Assembly: GCA_963989245.1 (NCBI GenBank)
Contig: OZ022346.1
Span: forward strand, 3,191,462 to 3,255,461
Length of the DNA stretch: 64,000 nucleotides
Source: Nansenia antarctica
Taxonomy: Eukaryota; Chordata; Actinopteri; Argentiniformes; Microstomatidae
Direction of reading: 5' to 3'
The notes beneath the pieces are model-generated. The model saw nothing but the letters and a program-made list of their open reading frames with translations, did not search any database and was not told the origin of the DNA. Shown one piece after another: positions 38,189 through 50,305 of this stretch. Made by a program: the position numbers and the translations under genes. The first letter of the stretch is position 1; each line of letters starts with the position of its first letter.

Positions 38189-39715
38189 GGCTTAGTTCAC
38201 ACGGCAGGTCTTGATGCTCAATTCCGAATTTCTACACAGATCGGGTTTTTTTTGTTTGGCAAAAACAAATGTTTGGCTTTTCAAATGTGACCTATATTTG
38301 ACCTACATTGACTCCCCTGTGAACATTCCACGGCCCTGAACAGACCCGCATGCGCAGAAGGACAATAACAATGACGTCAGGACTAGGGATGTCCCGATCC
38401 CATTTTTTCACTACCGATACCGATACCTGGGCTTCAGGTATCTGCGATACCGATATCAATCCGATATTTGTATTTATTGTTTTACTCCAGAATAATAACA
38501 AATACTTCCCCAGTATAGTCCACAACAACAGTTGGCTATTAAAGACTGCCAGCCTTTATTCAAGCAACAAAAACAGTACTCTGCAGTACTCAGTGACCAA
38601 CTGGTTTAAAGTTAAAACAATTTAAACTGCAGCATTCAGCATTGTAGAAAAAGTTACTGTCTGATTTCTAGTTTTAGTGCCTTCATGTTTTTATTCTATT
38701 TATCTTCTCTTACAAATAGCAAATCAATTATAGGACCCTTTTTAAAAGTGTAGCCTAGTGACGCTGCTGGTGAGACCAGAAACCAGTCGCAGAATCAAAG
38801 GGGTGTCAACAATATCTGCTTTTCGTTTTTTTCATAACAGGCAACTTGAAGTACCACTCGATATAATATATAACAGTTTAACGATCACTAAATACTTATA
38901 ATCTGTGGGTTGGATTCACTGTTGCCAGAGGCTACCGGTAAGTGATACCTGGCCTGTAAACATACTTTCGTTTTAGAACGAAACGTTAGCCGCTAGCTGT
39001 TAGCAGCGTTTTTAGCAGTCACCATTCTTGAGCAAAACATTGATACAAACAAACATTCAAATACTCGTGTCGTCTTGAAGTTTCAGAATATGTAAACAAC
39101 CGAAAAATTACGTACGCAAATGGTTTATGATTTCACCAGCTAGCATCATGACATTGTCAGACTCATTACACACAGGTAGCTACTAGCCAACTCTCATGCC
39201 CGTGACCACTGACTACTACTGTTGTCATCACGTGAGTGACACGCCGGATCGCGAGCCCCAGATCGCTGCCTATTTTTTTTTCTGGTCAAAAGAAGAAGGA
39301 TGAGGAAAAAGAGAGCCAAATGCTTAGCTATGGCTTTTTGTAGACCACTCGCTTCTATACTTGCGTCTAGAGTGCAGGGTTGCCAGATGGGGCGGGTTAC
39401 CGCCGAATGGGCTACTGGATTTAGCGGTTATGGGCTGGTTAGGCTGTAAATTGTCAATCCCATCTGGCAACCCTGCTAGAGTGACATAAAAGTCGCATTA
39501 AACGCGACTTGACAGTTCAGACGGGGGCGCATTGCTAAATATCAGACATGTATCCGATATAATACCACCTCTGAACGCGACCCAGGTCGGATTTTAAAAA
39601 TTCAGATTTCATGTGACTTGCGCTGTTCCCACGGTCATGCATAAATCAGACCTGAGTCGCGTGTCTGCAAAAAAATCGGATTTGGGTCACATTTCACTGC
39701 CGTGTAAACGAAGCC
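38189..39715. mobile_element. Nested 1,527-bp element with GGCTT...ACACGGCAG ends
   Basis: The left end GGCTTAGTTCACACGGCAG matches the reverse complement of the right end (GGCTTCGTTTACACGGCAG) with two mismatches. The 3-bp sequence TAT flanks both sides (38186-38188, 39716-39718). The 3-bp flank and GG ends suggest a PIF/Harbinger-like class (inference). Inside are a TAGGGATGTCCCGATC-type repeat at 38392 and the MITE at 39,375. No transposase frame. Confidence 0.7.
39375..39475. mobile_element. 101-bp hAT MITE with 8-bp target duplication
   Basis: The ends CAGGGTTGCCAGATGGG and CCCATCTGGCAACCCTG are near-perfect inverted repeats. The 8-bp sequence CTAGAGTG flanks both sides (39367-39374, 39476-39483). 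This matches hAT insertion in both end sequence and duplication length. It is the innermost member of a three-level nest. Confidence 0.92.
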
Positions 39716-39910
39716 TATAACAGCTTGTGAAACGCTTGGGGTTTGGGGTTCCCAAACTTTTGCACAGGGCCCTTTTCCTTTTTTATCATTTAAAAACTCT
39801 GAAAAATGAAAATAAAAAGAAACCTTGCTTTAGAATTTGCAGAAAGGTGTCATGTTTAACTTTGGAGCATTTACTGGTCAGCTTTGCTTTTTTATATATA
39901 TATACACAAT

Positions 39911-40140
39911 TGTCCCCTGGGAGATGTTACATGCATTAATGCTTACTTGATTATTGTGACTATTTTTGAATATGCTAACGTGAAACTAACCGATAACAAA
40001 AGTAGATATCTGGGCAGATGGACCGATCTGCTGAGGCATATAGGTAAACATCACCCTTCTCCTCCTGAAGGTCGTATTTCAGTGTGTTCAGGGCTGAGGA
40101 GGGTGAGTGGCCACTCTCAAAGAGCTTCTCCAGTTTCTCC
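39911..40140 (-). repeat. Inverted 230-bp segment of the MULE gene at the edge of copy 2
   Basis: This is the reverse complement of 11,851-12,080 (exon 2 end, donor and intron start). To its right, direct homology with copy 1 resumes at 40,144 (matching 12,095), with 14 bp lost and TCC added. To its left there is no homology to copy 1. It marks a rearranged breakpoint. Confidence 0.95.
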
Positions 40141-40197
40141 TCCATTTGTTGTTTATTGCCATTACAGATTATACTATTCAATTTTCAAATGCAAACC

Positions 40198-41441
40198 ATC
40201 ATCGCTGTGTGCACTCCATTAATGAAGAGGGTCCACAGGCTTGGGAAACACAGTGGAGAACTGATGTTCATGGATTCTTCAGGTTTGAAGGACATAAAGC
40301 TGATTGATAATGAGGGAAGTGGTCATTTAAAGACTTGCATGGCTAAATAAAGTTTGTTTTTGTTTGTGTCAGGAAACTGTGACCGCATGAATAGCAGGAT
40401 CTTTCTCCTGCTGACCCATTCGACTGCAGGTGGGCTGCCACTTGGAGTCATCATCACAACCTCTGAGTCACAAAGGACCATCACAGCAGGACTCAAGTTG
40501 CTGATGACCATCCTTCCAGAGGATGCTTTTTATGGAAGAGGAGAACTAGGCCCACAGGTCGTCATGACTGACGACTGCAAAGCCCTGCGACAGGCACTAC
40601 AAAATGCCTTCCCTCAGACCACTCCCCTCCTCTGCGTGTTTCACATGCTGCAGGCCATGTGGAGGTGGCTCTGGGACACTCACCATGGGGTATGTCATCG
40701 AAATTCATATAATTTTATTCTAAAAGCTGTTTTCTGGTCCCCTAGCCAGGTAACACACAGAGTCAGGCAGAGTCAGTCAGGCAAATCACACTTCCACGGT
40801 ATATCAAAGGAAGTTAGGTTACGCCACTCCACCAGGCTTTAGTATCGATCGAGCCGTAGCCTAGGTGGGCTCTAGTGTAACATATGAAGAAGCTTGATAC
40901 AGTAATATTTTCTTACTTATTTATCTGGCCCCATGGGTAAACAGTTTTTTTGCTTCCCCCTGGAAAATGGTGCTGAAAGGGTGGGGCCTATACACCCCCT
41001 CCTTTCCTTTGTGAAGCACATTGTGTTGCCTCTGGGTATGAAATGCGCTATATAAATAATATTTCATTCATTCAATCATTTCCATCACAGGTGCCGAAGG
41101 GGGACCGGCAGCGTCTCCTAGAGATCTTTAAACATCTGGTGTACGCCGTGTCACCACAGGACCTGGAGGCCTCCTACCACCAGGCTCTCCAGGACCCGAC
41201 GGTACTGAAACACCAGCGCTACAGGGACCATCTGGCCTCAGTGTTCACACGACGCATGGACTGGGCTGTCTGTCTCCGCTCAGGCCTTCCGACACGGGGC
41301 AACAACACAAATAACTTTGTGGAGAGTGCCATGAGGGTTCTGAAGGACAGGATCTTCTACAGGTAGGGATGCAATGCCATTCACACATACACACTCTCTC
41401 TCACACACACACACAGACACTTTCTCACACACACACAAAGA

Positions 41442-41500
<59 letters not shown>

Positions 41501-44083
41501 CATGAATTACAATGCTTATCTTTTCCTTTATTGTATCGTGATTCTCAGAGGTATAATTCTGATACGATTCAGTTCTCAATTCCCTTCCCTACAGGCTGAA
41601 GGCCTACAACATCACTCAACTGGTAGACTTCATCTTCACCAGGCTGGAGGCATACTATGTCAGGAGACTACTGGATGCCGCAAATAAGAGTACTGCGAAG
41701 CGGGAGTCCAAGTACAAAGACGTTGTGTGTCCTGACAGAATCGTCAAGGTGTGTATTCTTTGTGCATATGTAAGGGCGTACACCCAAAACGGTCACTACC
41801 ACAGTGCGTTTTGAACCCAGAGGCATTAGCTGAGGGGTTTTGTAACTCACTGAAGGGATCTTTCAATACTGACCAGCTGGGCTTCTTACACGGGCTTGCT
41901 GGGCTTCTTACACGGCTACTTACCAACAAAATGTATACATAAAGACAAAATGTTGATCACAAAGTATTTTACGTTTATTTTGTAACGCCTGAGCTTATTT
42001 TTTTGTAATATTATCTTCAACGTTCATCTCTTTTCATATTTTAGGAAGATGAATCCAACTATGCGGTTCCCAGTGAATCTGGAGAAGCTGTGTACCTGGT
42101 GAATGTCTCTGTGGGCATGTACACCTGTCCAGTTGGCAACAATGGGGCTCTCTGCAAGCACCAGCATGCGGTAATGCAGGCCTTCAACGTGCAAGGCAGC
42201 CACTCCTTTCCAGTGATGTCATCCACTGCAAGGAAGTGCTTTTATGAGATTGCCACAGGTATAGTACTTGGCTTGCTTGTCCATTCGCCTGATATATTAT
42301 ACACACAGTCTCTCAAAAATTAACAGTATTGCTTACTTCATGACTCTGTGTACCTCTTGTCTGTCAAAAAGGAAAGCTCAACGTACCAGACAACTGGTTT
42401 AAGGGTTTGGAGTTTGAGAGGGAGGAAGACTTTGAGGAAACTCAACTGAATGCAAGTGAGTATTTTTCAGCAAATAAAATAAAATTAAAATCAAATTTTA
42501 TTTGTATAGCGCATTTCTTACAAGATGCAACTCAATGCGCTTCACACAATGAAAATGTTCAGTCAATCAGTCAATCAATCAATCAATACTGACAGAGCCG
42601 CGAGCAGGCAAAAGTAAAAACCTGTATACTATGTAGCCAGGAAAAATTCCCTTGCAGCCCTCTACCAATAGAGCGACTACTAGCCAGTTTGCCTACCAGT
42701 ACCCAGCGGTCCCCAAGGGGAGGCCAAGGACCACCGGCACAAAGCAAGCAAGCAAGGGCAAAAACCTGTACACCATGTATCCAGGAAAAATTCCTTGCAT
42801 ATTATCGGCGTACACACTGTCCATAAATGTAGTGTTATATTTGCATCGTTCTGCATCCAGCATGGTCACAGGTCCTGCCAAAAGAGAATCTTAAGCACAG
42901 TTATGATGCAACAACACAATAAAGACAATAAAGATGACAGCAATACAACCTGATGGTGGTCCTGGTACACCCTTGTACCGGTTCCAGTACTGCTCTAGGT
43001 GCTATTTGGAGCTGACAGTGCCTCATCAGCACCCGGGTCCATTTTCCTGTCAACACAAATCTCAAAACACGAGTATGGTGTAATGGCCTAGTGATCCTAG
43101 TTCTATAATGTCCAATGTCTCCCTTAGTATCAAAAGGCGACATTGAATAAGTAGGTTTTGAGGTCACGCTTAAAAATGTCCTGAGTTTTAGACAACCTCA
43201 GGCCCTCAGGTAGGGTGTTCCACAATCTAGGAGCATGCTAAAAGCTGATCCTCCAAATCTCTTTGTCCTAGCCTCTGGCACTATTAAAAGTTCCGTGCCA
43301 CTAGACCGTAGGGGTCTTGCTGGTGTGTATCTTATGAGCATGTCCACCATGTAATTGGGTGCATCACAGTGAAGTGATTTATAAACTAGTAAAAGGATAC
43401 TAGCAGGACATTATCACATTCAAGGCCACCTCAGGCCAGCTGATTAAACTGAACAGTGGGCCCACTTACAGTATGATATACTTACGTCATACATATGTGT
43501 ACCTATTGGAAAAATGCATAAAACACCATGCTTGCATTAACATACTGATATTAACACTGTGTATTCTTGCGAAATAGGCACCCGAGAGCAAACTGGCCCC
43601 GCACCTGGAGAAGCCCCCGCACCTGGAGAAGCGTCAGCCAATCAGCATCTCGGAGATCGCCTCAAAATGATGTTTGACGGACTGATGGACAAGCTGAGAC
43701 GGGATGACACGTTCCAAGCCCCCATCCAATCGCTCGTCTCTTCTTACGAAAAGGCCACTACAGACAGTGGGCTGATCTCAGCGCTGTCCACTTTCGGTAA
43801 GACAAGGGGTGCTGCAGCCAAGCGTATCAAAATGAGACCAAGAAAAGGCTTGCAAACAAGCACGCAGATTGGAGTCCAGCCTACAGCTGTGGCTCGTCGG
43901 AAGACACCAGACACCAGACGGGCACTGATCACCGGGCGGCCTCCTAAAAGAGTCCGGAGGGAGCATGACTATGGGAAAGTGAAAGAGGGGAGCGGTGCAC
44001 TGCCCAAAAGATCTGCACCACACTCCCTCTCTCAGTGTGTGTCTGATGGTGTGTCCCTGGGTGGCCAACACAGCAGAAAATGA
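40198..44083 (+). pseudogene. MULE-type transposase with SWIM finger, copy 2
   Basis: Exons matching copy 1 lie at about 40198-40282 (5'-truncated), 40373-40689, 41091-41362, 41595-41748, 42045-42258, 42372-42455 and 43578-44083. The DDE core is open here: CAAAA at 40600-40604, missing in copy 1, keeps the frame through FHMLQAMWRWLWD. The 5' exons are inverted or deleted, and the first SWIM cysteine is replaced by Tyr (TAC at 42120-42122; MYTCPVG instead of MCTCPVG), removing a zinc ligand. The tail has two GEAPAP units rather than three. A 933-bp insertion lies in the last intron. Confidence 0.85.
42473..43405. mobile_element. 933-bp insertion in the last MULE intron, copy 2 only
   Basis: Copy 1 reads straight through TTTTTCAGCAGGACATT at 14,500-14,516. 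Copy 2 has 933 extra bp, flanked by AGCA on both sides. It begins AATAAAATAAAATTAAAATC, then TTTGTATAGCGCATTTC, and has an (AATC)n-like run; there is no coding frame. It resembles the repeat at 8108-8520 in layout. The class is undetermined. Confidence 0.8.
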
Positions 44084-45109
44084 ACACACTCCCCTGAAGT
44101 TGCGTCAACACACACTGTAGCTGTCCTGTTGGTTTTTTGTTTAAATGTGTATGCTCCGCTACTCATTCATTATAAATGAATATAAATCACAATTCAGATC
44201 GTAATCTCACCTATGCCCGCTCACTGCCATGATCTCCCTCACCTCGATTCCCGCATCGGACAGTTTCTGTATGTCTACTTAACATCGGACAGTTTCTGTA
44301 TGTCTAATTAACGGTCATTTAATAGAACACCTGTGTGGCGGAGCGATACACATAGTTAACACTAGAACAGCCGTGAGGTGTTAAACAGCACCAGTGAGTA
44401 CAAAAAAAAATCTACCTTTGCACTCGATCAAATTTCAGGACCCTCCTTTCATGACTTTTCCTAGATATGTGCGTTCTACCACCCAGCATCTTTACATTTT
44501 CAAAATCGAGTTAGTATAAAGCGATTTTGCAGTATTTCTGTGTGTGTCTGTGTATTTGCCTTGGGATTCGGCTGCCATATTTTTCTCCAAGGCTGCAATT
44601 CTCTTTTATATCAGCAGAGGTAGCAAGGGGGCACACACTGTGCTCAACCTTCAGGCTTCAGTGCTGAATTAGATACAGTGGATAAGACTGATATTTGTAA
44701 CATAATGTGTTTATATATAGGCTATATATAGCAATAGTGATACATAAGATATGTATATGTACAGACAGTTATGAAAATGATAAACTGTACAGTATGACTT
44801 TTACAATCCCTTCAGATTTGTTGGAGCTGAGGTTTTTTTTTCACCCAAGTTCCATGCAATAGTGATAAGATATTATGATATGTGTAGCCTATGTACAGTT
44901 ATGAATGATACACTGCACAGTATGTACCTATCAAGCTGTGTGGTATTACATAGGTACCACAGCAAAGTAGTTCATCAACAAATATTATATAACAAACGGA
45001 TATTTATAATATTGTATATAATGTCTTTTTTGATGATTATGCCTGTACAGCGCTGTCAATTTTCAAATAATGCTATAGGCTATATATATATATATATATC
45101 TACCCTCCC

Positions 45110-45340
45110 TCCACCCCCACCCAGAGAGCTTTGGACTGTCTGGATATGAACACTTGATCTCTGCACTTTATATTTATATTAATTATGACTCTTGCACTTT
45201 GATGTTGGTTTGCACTGTCTTGTCCTGTCTTGCACCTATCCTGCTGTAAACCGTGCTCCATTGTTCCAAACCAAATTCCTAACATGTTTACATGTCATGG
45301 CAATAAAAGTCTTCTGATTCTGATTCTGATTCTGATATGA
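45110..45340 (+). mobile_element. LINE 3' end with (ATTCTG)n tail inside the piggyBac-like element
   Basis: CACTTGATCTCTGCACTTTA, then CATGTCATGGCAATAAAAGT and CTTCTGATTCTGATTCTGAT, form a typical LINE 3' terminus. No coding part is seen. Confidence 0.65.
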
Positions 45341-45849
45341 ATGTTCAGTTGTGATATGAAGTAGCCAACAATTCTCATGTCGACCATGATAATAATAGGC
45401 TACAACAGGGTTGTACATAGATATACGCAGATTCATATTTGGATAGTTGATTTTGGCACCATTGTATAGTAGCCAATTGCAGAGAGTATACATTATTTTG
45501 TTTGTTTACTGCACATTATAAATGAAATGAAAATAGCTGTTGTGAAAAGTGAAAATGAAGTGTGTTCATGTTGCAGTGAAATCTATTTACATAGATATAT
45601 CAGATGTGATATTTCTACTACAAACGAACACAGAGAGACAGATAATTCAAGTAACATTTTTATTTACTTGCAATGTTCACTTCAATTCTTCCAAGTAAAA
45701 AGTATGGTAATTAATATGAACACCAATATATATTTAAAAAAAGTAGAAAGTGAATAGGAGGTCGCCGGAGCGCTCAGCGTGGGCGCTGTCAGGTAGACAG
45801 GGCAGGAGAGGCATCAGGCCTGGCCATGGGACAGATGTGAATGATGGGA

Positions 45850-46527
45850 ATGATGTGCTGGGCGTGCGAGGGAGCGTGCTTATTCTGGCAGATTGTGAAA
45901 TATTAAAACCAATAACATTCTGAATGATTTATCATTCTGTACTCTTTCTCTCCTTTCTTTCATGTATTTTCTTTTCTTTTTCTCAATTAGTAGTCTCCTA
46001 ATCTCGCTACAGTTTGAGCGAGACTGTAACTGTCATTGTTTGAATGAATGAATGAATGGTCTTTATTTGTCATTGATATAGTACAGGTACCAAACAACGA
46101 AATTTGGGAGGGGGGGCTCCCCTGGTGCTAGGAAACTAGGTGCTAGGAACTGGTGCTATAACTGTGTTCATGTTATAATGTTTAGTGAACGAACAATTGT
46201 TAGGTGTTTGCCACAAATCGGAATTATCTTGCCGTGAAATGTGTACATCAAATAACATGATGTCGGCGATCTACTAGAACTGCGGGACGACTGCAATGTA
46301 GGCTACCATATATATCTGCCATATCATACCGTTTTATATTGAAAAATATGATGGTAAATAAATACATGTGGGACCGATGTATGATATGGCAGAGGTGTGG
46401 TGTGTATCAGTCTGTCTCGTTCCAGCGAGTCAACTCGTGTTGACTCAATAAGACATGCGCTTGATGGGGGGAGTGTTGATGGCTGTCGATCGTTTCCGAT
46501 CAATGAACAAAGACATCGGGTTCCCCC
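45850..46527. repeat. 678-bp direct repeat, left unit
   Basis: From GATGTGCTGGGCGTGCGAGG to AAGACATCGGGTTCCCCC this is repeated at 46,783-47,460, offset 933 bp, apparently identical. The unit contains an inverted piece of the LINE 3' UTR (GAATGAATGGTCTTTATTTG). Confidence 0.95.
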
Positions 46528-46782
46528 CGCTCCACCACGTTTCAACGGTGTGTTTCTGTAACCATTTTCTCCTCCTTGTTGCATAAAACAAATTTAGACC
46601 ACTATATAAATATAGACCACTATGTATAAATAATAATCCACAGATCTCTTTTGACATCACAACAATGTCAACACAATCACAACAGAATCTTATTTTATCC
46701 AACCAGGTTTTATATTTTGATTATGACATCATGTCTTTCAACATTGTCACACTTTTCATTACACACATTAGCGGCATCAAAA

Positions 46783-47460
46783 ATGATGTGCTGGGCGTGC
46801 GAGGGAGCGTGCTTATTCTGGCAGATTGTGAAATATTAAAACCAATAACATTCTGAATGATTTATCATTCTGTACTCTTTCTCTCCTTTCTTTCATGTAT
46901 TTTCTTTTCTTTTTCTCAATTAGTAGTCTCCTAATCTCGCTACAGTTTGAGCGAGACTGTAACTGTCATTGTTTGAATGAATGAATGAATGGTCTTTATT
47001 TGTCATTGATATAGTACAGGTACCAAACAACGAAATTTGGGAGGGGGGGCTCCCCTGGTGCTAGGAAACTAGGTGCTAGGAACTGGTGCTATAACTGTGT
47101 TCATGTTATAATGTTTAGTGAACGAACAATTGTTAGGTGTTTGCCACAAATCGGAATTATCTTGCCGTGAAATGTGTACATCAAATAACATGATGTCGGC
47201 GATCTACTAGAACTGCGGGACGACTGCAATGTAGGCTACCATATATATCTGCCATATCATACCGTTTTATATTGAAAAATATGATGGTAAATAAATACAT
47301 GTGGGACCGATGTATGATATGGCAGAGGTGTGGTGTGTATCAGTCTGTCTCGTTCCAGCGAGTCAACTCGTGTTGACTCAATAAGACATGCGCTTGATGG
47401 GGGGAGTGTTGATGGCTGTCGATCGTTTCCGATCAATGAACAAAGACATCGGGTTCCCCC
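46783..47460. repeat. 678-bp direct repeat, right unit
   Basis: Second unit of the repeat at 45,850-46,527, separated from it by 255 bp of different sequence. Confidence 0.95.
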
Positions 47461-48185
47461 GCAGTCACAGTGCTACATGAAAATATCTAGCCACACACCA
47501 CATAGCATACCTCCGCCCTATATGTATTTATCATCATATTTCTCAATATAAAACGGAGGTACGATATATGGCAGATATATGTATGGTATATTATGGCAGT
47601 TTCTGGCGCCTGTCCCGTTCTGTTGTTCAAAGAATATAATATAAAACGCATCACTGCACTGCTGTCTGTCCTGTGTTGTTTTGTTTGCATTGCATTTTAG
47701 CACAGTGCGCCGATTAGATAGAAGATGTTCTACAGAGGGTGATGTAACCCCTCCCTCCCCTCCCTTCCCCCACCCCTCCCCTGCTGTTGTGTCTCGATAC
47801 CTGGTCAACACAGCTTGTACGAATATTATATAACGAACGGATATTTATAATAGACCTACAGTATATAATGTATTATTGTTTTTTCTGAGCAGTCCCACTC
47901 AGAATTTTTCATTTTATTCGACAGATCTAGTGAAGTCGCGTTGTGCATTGAATGACACTATTTATAGCGCTGTAAATTTTCAAATAATGCAATAGGATAT
48001 ATATATGAATTTACAGAAACATATCATCATGAATGGAAACACGCAAGAGCGTGTATTTGACAAATAAAGTGTGCGTGTGTTGTGGTCCATCCAGGCAGGA
48101 GAGAGAGTTGGGGGCAGCCAAGCGGGTTTCAAAGACGGCTCTCCCGCTTACTAAGCTTACAGCAGTCGCAGGCTTGTGCATCTAT

Positions 48186-49300
48186 GTGAAGCTCATAATT
48201 ATAATAACACAATATTGCAATATGTATTACTATTATTTGTTGCAACCATCATTCATTAGTAGCCTAATGAAAACTCCTGCAGTCCGGATCAATCTCCTCT
48301 CCACTTTACCGTGCATGCACGCGCTCCTGTGAGATCATTCAAGTTTAAAGTATTTGTCATTATACCAAATACAATTATATAATGTAATCAAAATAAAAAG
48401 AATGAACATATTCAGCCATTCCATATAATAACATATATTATAGCAGTTGCAGGGGCAGACAGGCTGACGTTACCGGCGAATTTCACGACAAATAAACAGA
48501 CTTTATCACTGTGAAGCTCATAATTATGATAACACAATATTGCAATATGTATTACTATTCTTTTTTAATAATGATAATCAATCATCATTCATTAGTAGCC
48601 TAATGAAAACTCCTGCAGTCCGGATCAATCTCCTCTCCACTTTACCGTGCATGCACGCGCTCCTGTGAGATCATTCAAGTTTCAAGTATTTGTCATTATA
48701 CCAAATACAATTATATAATGTAATCAAAATAAAAAGAATGAACATATTCAGCCATTCCATATAATAACATATATTATAGCAGTTGCAGGGGCAGACAGGC
48801 TGACGTTACCGGCGAATTTCACGACAAATAAACAGACTTTATCACTGTGAAGCTCATAATTATGATAACACAATATTGCAATATTTATTACTATTCTTTT
48901 TTAATAATGATAATCAATCATCATTCATTAGTAGCCTAATGAAAACTCCTGCAGTCCGGATCAATCTCCTCTCCACTTTACCGTGCATGCACGCGCTCCT
49001 GTGAGATCATTCAAGTTTCAAGTATTTGTCATTATACCAAATACAATTATATAATGTAATCAAAATAAAAAGAATGAACATATTCAGCCATTCCATATAA
49101 TAACATATAATATAGCAGTTGCAGGGGCAGACAGGCTGACGTTACCAGCGAATTTCACAACAAATAAACAGACTTTATCACTGTGAAGCTCATAATTATG
49201 ATAACACAATATTGCAATATTTATTACTTTTCTTTTTTAATAATGATAATCAACTTTCATTCATTAGTAAAGCTCCCGCAGTCACAATCAATCTCCTCTC
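48186..49300. repeat. ~336-bp tandem array, just over 3 units
   Basis: ACTCCTGCAGTCCGGATCAA recurs at about 48,273, 48,609 and 48,946, and a diverged AGCTCCCGCAGTCACAATCA near 49,271. Each unit contains TACCGTGCATGCACGCGCTC and TGACGTTACC(G/A)GCGAATTTC. Confidence 0.93.
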
Positions 49301-50305
49301 CATATATATAATTTCCCCACTTCTCTGCTTCTCTGCGCATAGGAACTTTATATGCATTTTTAGAGGTAGCCTAGTGATCTTGTCATTTTCTCTTCTTGTG
49401 TGACATCGCCATCCAGCGATCTTTGTGCGTCAGTTCACACTCTCCCATTGTGAAGAGTGGTCGTGTGATTCGACACCTCGTCGCGCTAAAAGTAGGTAAA
49501 AAAACGTCGCTGTCCTAGTGTTAAAGGTCCAAGTGCTGTTATACTGTATATCGGAATGCCTCTTGTCCTAGGAGGGAATTGTTCACAGAGGGTGGAATTC
49601 TACATCTGCGTGTGCCGTGTTAGGATTCCACCCATAATTGTTCTTCCAGAGCCTACATCCCACTGTCCACACTTGGCGTGCTGTTATTAAGTGGGCACGG
49701 CCAGCTCGCTTCGTACTCGGTAGTGTGCGAGTGTTGGACATTGGGACGTAGACTCTATAGCCTTTCATAAAGGGGTGTGCATTACTGAAATGTGTTGATG
49801 TGGAAAGCTTCGACTGGCTGGCCTAGAGGTTGTTCCTAAGTACTGGTCTGGTTTCGGCGAACTTTACCTTTAACCCCCCAACCCAATACTAACCTAAACC
49901 TGTAGGAGGTCACAATGCAACGCAACCTTAGATCCGTTCTTGGAACAACTTGGACCTATTCAGTGGGGACGCCAAACAAAGTTACGTTCAGATAGAAATG
50001 TGCTGTCTGGAACAGACACTGTGCTCTGTCGGTCGTGCAGAATAGGGAAGCGTGTTCTCTCCGTACACTACAGTTCTATCGCTCCACTGAATAGGCAGGG
50101 TTCGAGTGTGTGTGTGTGTGTGTGTGTGTGTGGGGGGGGGGGTTAGATGCCCCCATAACAGATCAGGGCCCTGCCACTAGAATTTAAGTATCAATGAGGG
50201 TCCCCCTCGAAAAAGTCAGAATCAACCAAGTTGTGTGTGTGTGTGTGTGTGTGTGGGGGGGGGGGGGGGTGAGTTAGTTGAACCCTGTGAATAGGCCCCT
50301 GTTAT

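Larger units (their letters stand above)
37955..39860. mobile_element. Outer DNA transposon remnant interrupted by a second element
   Basis: GTGGGGTGCAAAGATTTGG at 37961 and AACTTTTGCACAGGGCCC at 39752 are the two arms of one non-coding element. Between them, 38,189-39,715 is a separate insertion flanked by TAT. After that is removed mentally, the flanks join as CTCCTCGGCAACTAT then AACAGCTTGTGAAACG. The superfamily is not determined. Confidence 0.6.
44360..49520. mobile_element. 5,161-bp piggyBac-like non-autonomous element, copy 2 only
   Basis: TTAA at 44356-44359 and again at 49521-49524 flank it, and copy 1 has a single TTAA at 15480-15483 in the same context (ACATAG|TTAA|AGGTCC). The ends are CACTAGAACAGC and GCTGTCCTAGTG, inverted repeats with one mismatch. 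TTAA duplication is the mark of the piggyBac superfamily (family knowledge; Kolobok also uses TTAA). No transposase-length frame is present. The interior has a 678-bp direct repeat, a ~336-bp tandem array and LINE tails. Confidence 0.88.

Noticed and set aside
24292..40000. SANT2 and 3' exons of rcor2 downstream of copy 1
   Set aside because: I looked for the second SANT block and saw no matching frame between 24.3 and 40 kb; short exons could still be missed by eye.
48186..49300. CRISPR-like array of regularly spaced repeats
   Set aside because: The units are about 336 bp with no short repeat/variable spacer structure, and the locus is in a vertebrate genome; it is an ordinary tandem duplication.
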